Source: Paenibacillus aceris
GTDB taxonomy: Bacteria; Bacillota; Bacilli; Paenibacillales; NBRC-103111
Direction of reading: 5' to 3'
Assembly (NCBI RefSeq): GCF_017874035.1
Contig: NZ_JAGGKV010000007.1
Location: 62,001-126,000 of the forward strand
Length of the DNA stretch: 64,000 nt
Shown: positions 59,631 through 64,000 of the stretch, one piece after another
Position numbering within the stretch: position 1 is the first letter of the stretch
How the letters are laid out: every line of letters begins with the position of its first letter
Position numbers and translations under genes: made by a program
The notes under the pieces: model-generated
What the model saw: the letters and a program-made list of their open reading frames with translations, nothing else
Database searches by the model: none
Told to the model about the DNA's origin: nothing

Positions 59631-61934
59631 ATGACAACCCTGTCGCCATTATACGAACCGCAGAGCGGCGTATTAACTGTACAATACGAACCGAATGAAC
59701 AAACTGTACTGTTGGAAAACCCGCCGCGGTTCACGTGGATTCCGGCCCAACTGGAGAATGACCGTTATGTGCTGCAAATTTCGCAGTCGGACCTTTTTTC
59801 CGAGGCGGACACGCAGACTATTAAGCCGATTCCCTACAACTTATATACACCTGATGATGCATTTAAAGCAGGAACTTACTTCTGGCGCTACGCACTGCTC
59901 GGGGAGAATGACGAACAAACCGCTTGGAGTAAGGTGAGACGCTTTGAAGTCCCGGCTGATTTGCCGGAAACACCGCTGCCTAGCCGAGAGCGCCGATACG
60001 CCGAGGCATCACCGCAGCACCCTCGTTTGTGGCTTCAGTCGTCTGAAGTCGAAGCCTTTCGTAGCAGCCTTGCGGCTGATCCGACTTATTGCGGCTTCGA
60101 TGTTTTTTATGAGAAGTCCGTTAAGCCGTGGATCGACCGGGAGTTGATGGCAGAGCCGCTGCCGTATCCGGGCAACAAGCGCGTCGCCAAGCTATGGCGT
60201 CAAATGTACATGGACACGCAAGAAGTCCTGTATGCGATCCGTCATTTGGCGGTGGCCGGAACGATTTTGGCTGACGAAGTGCTGCTGGGCCGCGCCAAAA
60301 CCTGGTTGCTGCATGTCTGTAACTGGAACGTTGACGGGACAACAAGCCGCGATTACAACGACGAGGCCTCTTTCCGGATGACCGGAGCTATCGCATGGGG
60401 CTATGATTGGCTGTATGGACAGTTAACGGAGCTCGAGCGGAAGCTGGTGCGTGAAGTTCTGCTTGCCCGAGCGCGTCAAATCGCGACACACGTTATTGAT
60501 CATTCCAAAATTCATCACGTACCCTTTGACAGCCATGCCGTTCGTTCCCTATCGAGTGTGCTTGTACCGAGCTGCATCGCCATGCTGGAGGAAGAGCCGG
60601 AGGCACGCGAGTGGCTGGATTATACCCTTGAATACTACGCATGCATCTATTCGCCTTGGGGCGGACCGGATGGAGGCTGGGCGGAAGGTCCGATGTATTG
60701 GACGACCGGGATGGCTTTTGTTACGGAAGCGATGAACTTGCTGAAAAAATATACAGGTATCAACTTTTATAAACGTCCATTTTTTACAAAAACAGGTGAT
60801 TTCCCGCTGTACGCATTCAGCCCGGACACGCTTCGCGCGAGCTTTGGCGACCAATCTACGCTGGGTGATCCCGTTAGTTTGAAAACCGGCTTCAACATCC
60901 GCCAGTTTGCCGGTGTGACCGGAAACGGTTTGTACCAGTGGTATTTTGAGCGGGTACGTGAGACCGACACCGATTCCGAAATGAAATTTTACAATTATGG
61001 CTGGTGGGATTTCCGTTTTGACGAAATGGTTTTCCGTCACGACTATCCGCAAGTGGAAGCTGTCGTTCCAACGGATGCGAATATCGAGCAGGTCAAGTGG
61101 TTCCGCGACATCGGTTGGGTCGCCTTCCACTCGAATATGGCCGATCCCGAGCGCCACATCATGCTGCTCACGAAGAGCAGCAAGTACGGCTCTGTCAGCC
61201 ATAGCCATGGCGACCAAAACGGGTTCCTGCTGCACGCGTATGGTGAACCACTGGCTATCGAGAGCGGCTACTACGTGGCGTTTAGCTCCACGATGCACAT
61301 GAACTGGCGCAGGCAGACGCGTTCGACGAACAATATTTTGATCGATGGCCTTGGTCAATATGCCGAGAAAAACAAAGTGCTGAACATGGCCGCTAACGGC
61401 TTCGTCGAAGTGGCTGAGCAGCGCAAGGGCTACGGCTATTCCCGAAGTAATGCCACCGCAGCTTATAAGGAGTACGTGCCTTATCTGGATCGCTACGTTC
61501 GCGAGCTTTATTTCTTCGGCACGTACGTCGTCGTCGTGGATCATATCGACTTGGCGCAGACGGGCACCGTGGATTGGCTGTTCCAGACGCTTTACGAAAT
61601 GAAGCTGAACGGGCAGACCTTCAAAGTTCAAGGTCGCAAAGCCGATATGGATGGCCGTTTCGTCTATTGTTCCTCTGGCGAGTTGGAGTTGACACAGCAT
61701 GAGGGCTTCCAGGACGTAGACTTGTCCGAGATCGAAGGCTTGCCGCTGCACTGGCATCTCAAGGCAACGACCAAACCGGCGCGCAGTCACCGGATCGCTA
61801 CGCTCCTTGTGCCGATCAAGCATGGCGAGCCGAAATATGTATCTTATTTTATGGATGATCAAGGGTTCGACACGCATATATACTTCACAGAAGATGGCAT
61901 CACTCATCGTGTTGAAGTGCCTAAGGCTTACTAA
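59631..61934 (+). CDS. DUF4962/heparinase II/III-family lyase-like protein
   Basis: Encodes 767 residues without a signal peptide. The first 110 residues form a fibronectin-like beta domain (VLLENPPRFTWIP, YVLQISQSDLFSEA). The DUF4962 helical region follows (about 120-440), with GGPDGGWAEGPMYWTTGMAF, in which E352 and Y356 match active-site positions of heparinase II. The beta-rich C domain has SVSHSHGDQNGFLLHAYGEPLAIESGYY (H524, H526). Such enzymes cleave uronate glycans. GAAGGGAG precedes the ATG, 16 bases after the previous stop. With the upstream lyase this makes two cytosolic lyases in one operon. A terminator follows. Confidence 0.88.
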   Translation: MTTLSPLYEPQSGVLTVQYEPNEQTVLLENPPRFTWIPAQLENDRYVLQISQSDLFSEADTQTIKPIPYNLYTPDDAFKAGTYFWRYALLGENDEQTAWSKVRRFEVPADLPETPLPSRERRYAEASPQHPRLWLQSSEVEAFRSSLAADPTYCGFDVFYEKSVKPWIDRELMAEPLPYPGNKRVAKLWRQMYMDTQEVLYAIRHLAVAGTILADEVLLGRAKTWLLHVCNWNVDGTTSRDYNDEASFRMTGAIAWGYDWLYGQLTELERKLVREVLLARARQIATHVIDHSKIHHVPFDSHAVRSLSSVLVPSCIAMLEEEPEAREWLDYTLEYYACIYSPWGGPDGGWAEGPMYWTTGMAFVTEAMNLLKKYTGINFYKRPFFTKTGDFPLYAFSPDTLRASFGDQSTLGDPVSLKTGFNIRQFAGVTGNGLYQWYFERVRETDTDSEMKFYNYGWWDFRFDEMVFRHDYPQVEAVVPTDANIEQVKWFRDIGWVAFHSNMADPERHIMLLTKSSKYGSVSHSHGDQNGFLLHAYGEPLAIESGYYVAFSSTMHMNWRRQTRSTNNILIDGLGQYAEKNKVLNMAANGFVEVAEQRKGYGYSRSNATAAYKEYVPYLDRYVRELYFFGTYVVVVDHIDLAQTGTVDWLFQTLYEMKLNGQTFKVQGRKADMDGRFVYCSSGELELTQHEGFQDVDLSEIEGLPLHWHLKATTKPARSHRIATLLVPIKHGEPKYVSYFMDDQGFDTHIYFTEDGITHRVEVPKAY

Positions 61935-61961
61935 GTATAGAGCGAGCAAGTTGCACTCATT

Positions 61962-62011
61962 CATAGACTGACTCTCTTTCGCCGGTTCGGCGGGTGGGTC
62001 GGTCTTTTTAT
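61962..62011 (+). terminator. Terminator of the lyase operon
   Basis: AGACTGACTC pairs with GGGTCGGTCT, with an inner CGCCG-GTT-CGGCG stem, followed by TTTTTA. Confidence 0.88.
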
Positions 62012-62108
62012 GTTTCACTATGAACATGGAACCTGTGGGATTGTAGGTTTCTTAAGTTTGTGGGAACGATGATCCCTTATTTTACCGTTATCGACAGTTT
62101 GGATGGTT

Positions 62109-62241
62109 AAAGGGAACTGCGGTCCGCTATTTCAACGGAATCAGCGTAAAATAAGCATTTTTGACCAAATAAGAGCCTGTAGTTCCGTCTGGCCGCTCAA
62201 ATCAACCCTTTTAGCTGAAATAGCGCCCTGTAGTTCCCTTT
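62109..62241. repeat. Dispersed repeat family A, copy 2
   Basis: The ends form an inverted repeat: AAGGGAACTGCGGTCCGCTA (62109) and onward is the reverse complement, with changes, of GCTGAAATAGCG-CCCTGTAGTTCCCTTT (62214-62241). An internal GAGCCTGTAGTTCCGTC word lies near 62172. The words match copy 1 at 34998-35190. Confidence 0.75.
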
Positions 62242-62486
62242 CGCATAATGTTTTAAGGGGAATATTCCCGCCCCAGCCGTCCGAGCACCACGCCCCCAGC
62301 CACATCCCCCCCCACCGTTGCAGTCCCCGCCCCACACATTTCCTGCCACCAAGAATTACTTGAACCCCAAAATCAGGGGGAACCTACTGGATACAATGCC
62401 TCCCGAAGCTCCGCTACATAGTCAAACCAACAGGTCATTTTCTTATAAACCTATAAAAAGTTAACATGAATTCTAAAGTTCACACA

Positions 62487-62516
62487 TTGTAAGGGTTGCC
62501 AATTTGGAGCGATAAT
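62487..62516 (+). promoter_or_regulatory. Probable sigma-A promoter of the last binding-protein gene
   Basis: TTGTAA (62487-62492), an 18-base spacer and GATAAT (62511-62516) lie 41 bases ahead of the TTG start. The -35 is a moderate match. Confidence 0.55.
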
Positions 62517-62556
62517 AAGGACATCAAGTTCACCAAACATACGAGGGGGATTTACA

Positions 62557-63912
62557 TTGGTAAAAAAATATAAAGCACTTCAAGTAGCGGCAGCAAGTTT
62601 ACTGGCTATCTCCTTAACAGCATGTGGCTCAGCTGGCAGCAGCACGAGCACGCCGTCAGCGGGCGCGAGCGCAACGACAACACCTAGCGGTGGAAGCACG
62701 ACGGAAAAGAAAGAAAACATCACAATCACGTTCCAAAACATATATCCGGATCCGACAGATCCGAAAAACGGCATGTTGAAAAAGATCGTAAACGACTACC
62801 AAACGAAAAATCCGAACATCAAAATCGAACTTGATTCCCTGAACACGGATCAACAAAAGCTGAAGCTCAAAACGCAAGCAGCTTCCAAAGAAGTTCCGGA
62901 TATCACGATCGTGAATCCATCCGCTCAAATGAAGCCTTTCGTTGATGCAGGACTATTCGCGCCGCTGAACGACATGGTTGAACAAAACGGTTTGAAAGGG
63001 ACGTTCCAAGAAGGCATTTTGAACTGGTACACGTTCAACAACAACATTTACGCCCTGCCTGATGGTAACAACATTGGTCTCGTTTACTACAACAAAGACT
63101 TGTTCAAGCAAGCTGGCGTTGAAGTGCCGAAAACATTCGAAGAAATGGTCGCAGCTGTAAAAACACTTAAAGGTAAAGGCATTCAGCCAATGGCCATCGG
63201 TGAAAAAGATTCCTGGACAGGGTCCTTCTTGTTCATGAACGTACTGCTTCGCACAAACGGCGGCCCTGGCTTCTTGCAAGCTGTTGTTGATGGCAAGAAA
63301 ACGTTCGCTGACCCAGCATTTACGGACGCGGTAAGCAGCTTCCAAGACTTGGTTCAAGCGGGCGCATTCCAAGAAGGCGCAACTTCTTTTGACTACAATG
63401 CAGGTGAAAACTTGTTCAAAACAGGTAAAGCCGCTATGTACTACATGGGCTCATGGGCAACAGGCGGTATCGAGACTTCTTCCGTTAACGGTAAAGTCGG
63501 CGTATTCAAGTTCCCAACGGTTAAAGGCAAAGGTAACCCAGACGAGTTCATGCTTGCTCCGGGAAGCGCGTTCGCCGTATCTGCTAACAGCAAACATTTG
63601 AAAGAAACCAAAGATTTCTTGAACTACTTCATGCTGAACTTCCCGAAAGAAGCATTCGCGGTTAAAGGCGCAGTTGGTATCGCACAAAAAGTTGACGGTG
63701 ACTTCAAAGCTGCCGGATACTCCGAAATGGCTATGGAAGTACTAGGTATGTTCAAACAAGTTAAAGGCGGCGACCTTGCGTTCGATAACACAATGAACCC
63801 GGGAACAGCACAAGGCCACTTAACAAGCATCCAAAACCTCTTCGTGCAGAAGAAAGATTCTGCTGAAGTCGCGAAAGAACACCAAACCGCGTACGACACA
63901 AACAAAAAATAA
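62557..63912 (+). CDS. Sugar-binding lipoprotein of an ABC importer (UgpB/MalE-like)
   Basis: Encodes 451 residues. The signal ends in a lipobox SLTAC (acylated cysteine near residue 23), followed by a long Ser/Thr/Gly/Ala linker. The mature domain belongs to the bacterial extracellular solute-binding group 1: ITITFQNIYPDPTDPKNGMLKKIVNDYQTKNPNIKIELDSL, IYALPDGNNIGLVYYNKDLFKQAGVEVPKTFEEMVAAVKTL and GKAAMYYMGSWATGGIE. TTG 62557 follows GAGGGGGA by about seven bases. The permease genes would follow beyond the window, since another ribosome binding site appears at its very end. Codon use is strongly biased (many AAA, GTT, CCG), as in highly expressed genes. The sugar is not known. Confidence 0.9.
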   Translation: MVKKYKALQVAAASLLAISLTACGSAGSSTSTPSAGASATTTPSGGSTTEKKENITITFQNIYPDPTDPKNGMLKKIVNDYQTKNPNIKIELDSLNTDQQKLKLKTQAASKEVPDITIVNPSAQMKPFVDAGLFAPLNDMVEQNGLKGTFQEGILNWYTFNNNIYALPDGNNIGLVYYNKDLFKQAGVEVPKTFEEMVAAVKTLKGKGIQPMAIGEKDSWTGSFLFMNVLLRTNGGPGFLQAVVDGKKTFADPAFTDAVSSFQDLVQAGAFQEGATSFDYNAGENLFKTGKAAMYYMGSWATGGIETSSVNGKVGVFKFPTVKGKGNPDEFMLAPGSAFAVSANSKHLKETKDFLNYFMLNFPKEAFAVKGAVGIAQKVDGDFKAAGYSEMAMEVLGMFKQVKGGDLAFDNTMNPGTAQGHLTSIQNLFVQKKDSAEVAKEHQTAYDTNKK

Positions 63913-64000
63913 GATGAATTAAGCAGCCAAATCGGAATTTATCCTAAGCGCCGCAAGTGCAAAGGGTAAGTTCCGATTGGTATATCCCATGAAGGAGGCG

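Larger units (their letters stand above)
61935..62556. other. 622-base interval: terminator, dispersed repeat A and promoter
   Basis: No gene is visible. A terminator (61962-62011) ends the lyase operon. Repeat family A copy 2 lies at 62109-62241. A C-rich stretch (62270-62340) follows, then the promoter and leader of the next importer gene. Confidence 0.7.

Noticed and set aside
60549..62027. Long minus-strand open frame (about 490 codons) opposite the DUF4962/heparinase-like gene
   Set aside because: It mirrors a gene with clear family motifs, has no domain of its own, and long antisense frames are common opposite codon-biased genes.

Overview
The window looks like a chromosomal segment of a Paenibacillus-like member of the Bacillota. 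Signs are strong GGAGG-type ribosome binding sites, many TTG and GTG starts, several YesM/YesN-type two-component pairs, LplABC-type oligosaccharide importers, a copper-amine-oxidase-fold secreted protein, and BmrCD-, MhqR- and Des-like genes. All assignments come from reading the sequence; no database search was possible. No tRNA, rRNA, CRISPR array, prophage or intact insertion sequence was seen.

Layout. 1-6.8 kb: the tail of a VOC protein, an aldo/keto reductase, then a three-gene sugar-sensing unit (membrane-anchored sugar-binding protein, YesM-like kinase, AraC-type regulator) followed by a sugar/H+ symporter. 6.8-12.1 kb: a self-contained sigma-54 module, made of an AcoR-type activator, a -24/-12 promoter with two 17-bp upstream sites, an aldehyde dehydrogenase, a DUF779 protein and sigma-54 itself. 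12.1-14.5 kb: an array of about 14 seven-base repeats next to a ParM-like actin ATPase, a small ParR-like protein and a helix-turn-helix protein, which reads as a chromosomal actin-type partition locus. 14.6-24.2 kb: mostly single genes, including a lipoprotein, an amino-acid ABC importer, rlmN, a secreted helical protein, threonine synthase and a secreted stalk-domain protein. 24.4-31.4 kb: a heterodimeric BmrCD-like exporter, then a quinone/electrophile-resistance cluster (MarR/MhqR regulator, DoxX, ring-cleaving dioxygenase, MhqD-like hydrolase, flavin reductase) with shared operators. 31.5-34.8 kb: a 1081-residue Ig-repeat exported protein, followed by a terminator that appears to carry a nested palindromic element. 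35.2-39.8 kb: an MFS exporter, a heparinase II/III-family protein and a GH88 unsaturated glucuronyl hydrolase. 40.2-48.2 kb: a seven-gene operon on the minus strand (OmpR-type regulator, kinase, membrane protein, solute-binding protein, fused permease, ATPase, second solute-binding protein). 48.4 kb: a fatty acid desaturase. 50-64 kb: an LplBCA importer with YesN/YesM regulators, an SDR dehydrogenase and two cytoplasmic heparinase-like lyases, then the first gene of another sugar ABC importer.

How the parts fit. The 36.7-39.8 kb and 50-62 kb clusters suggest import of acidic (uronate-containing) oligosaccharides followed by cytosolic cleavage by three lyase-like enzymes without signal peptides, a glucuronyl hydrolase and an SDR. 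Two 18-bp operators of the same design precede the two transporter transcription units. Two dispersed intergenic repeat families (one at 35.0 and 62.1 kb, one at 40.0 and 49.7 kb) lie around these accessory clusters. The part most likely to be under-described is the partition-like locus with its heptamer array at 12.1-14.5 kb.
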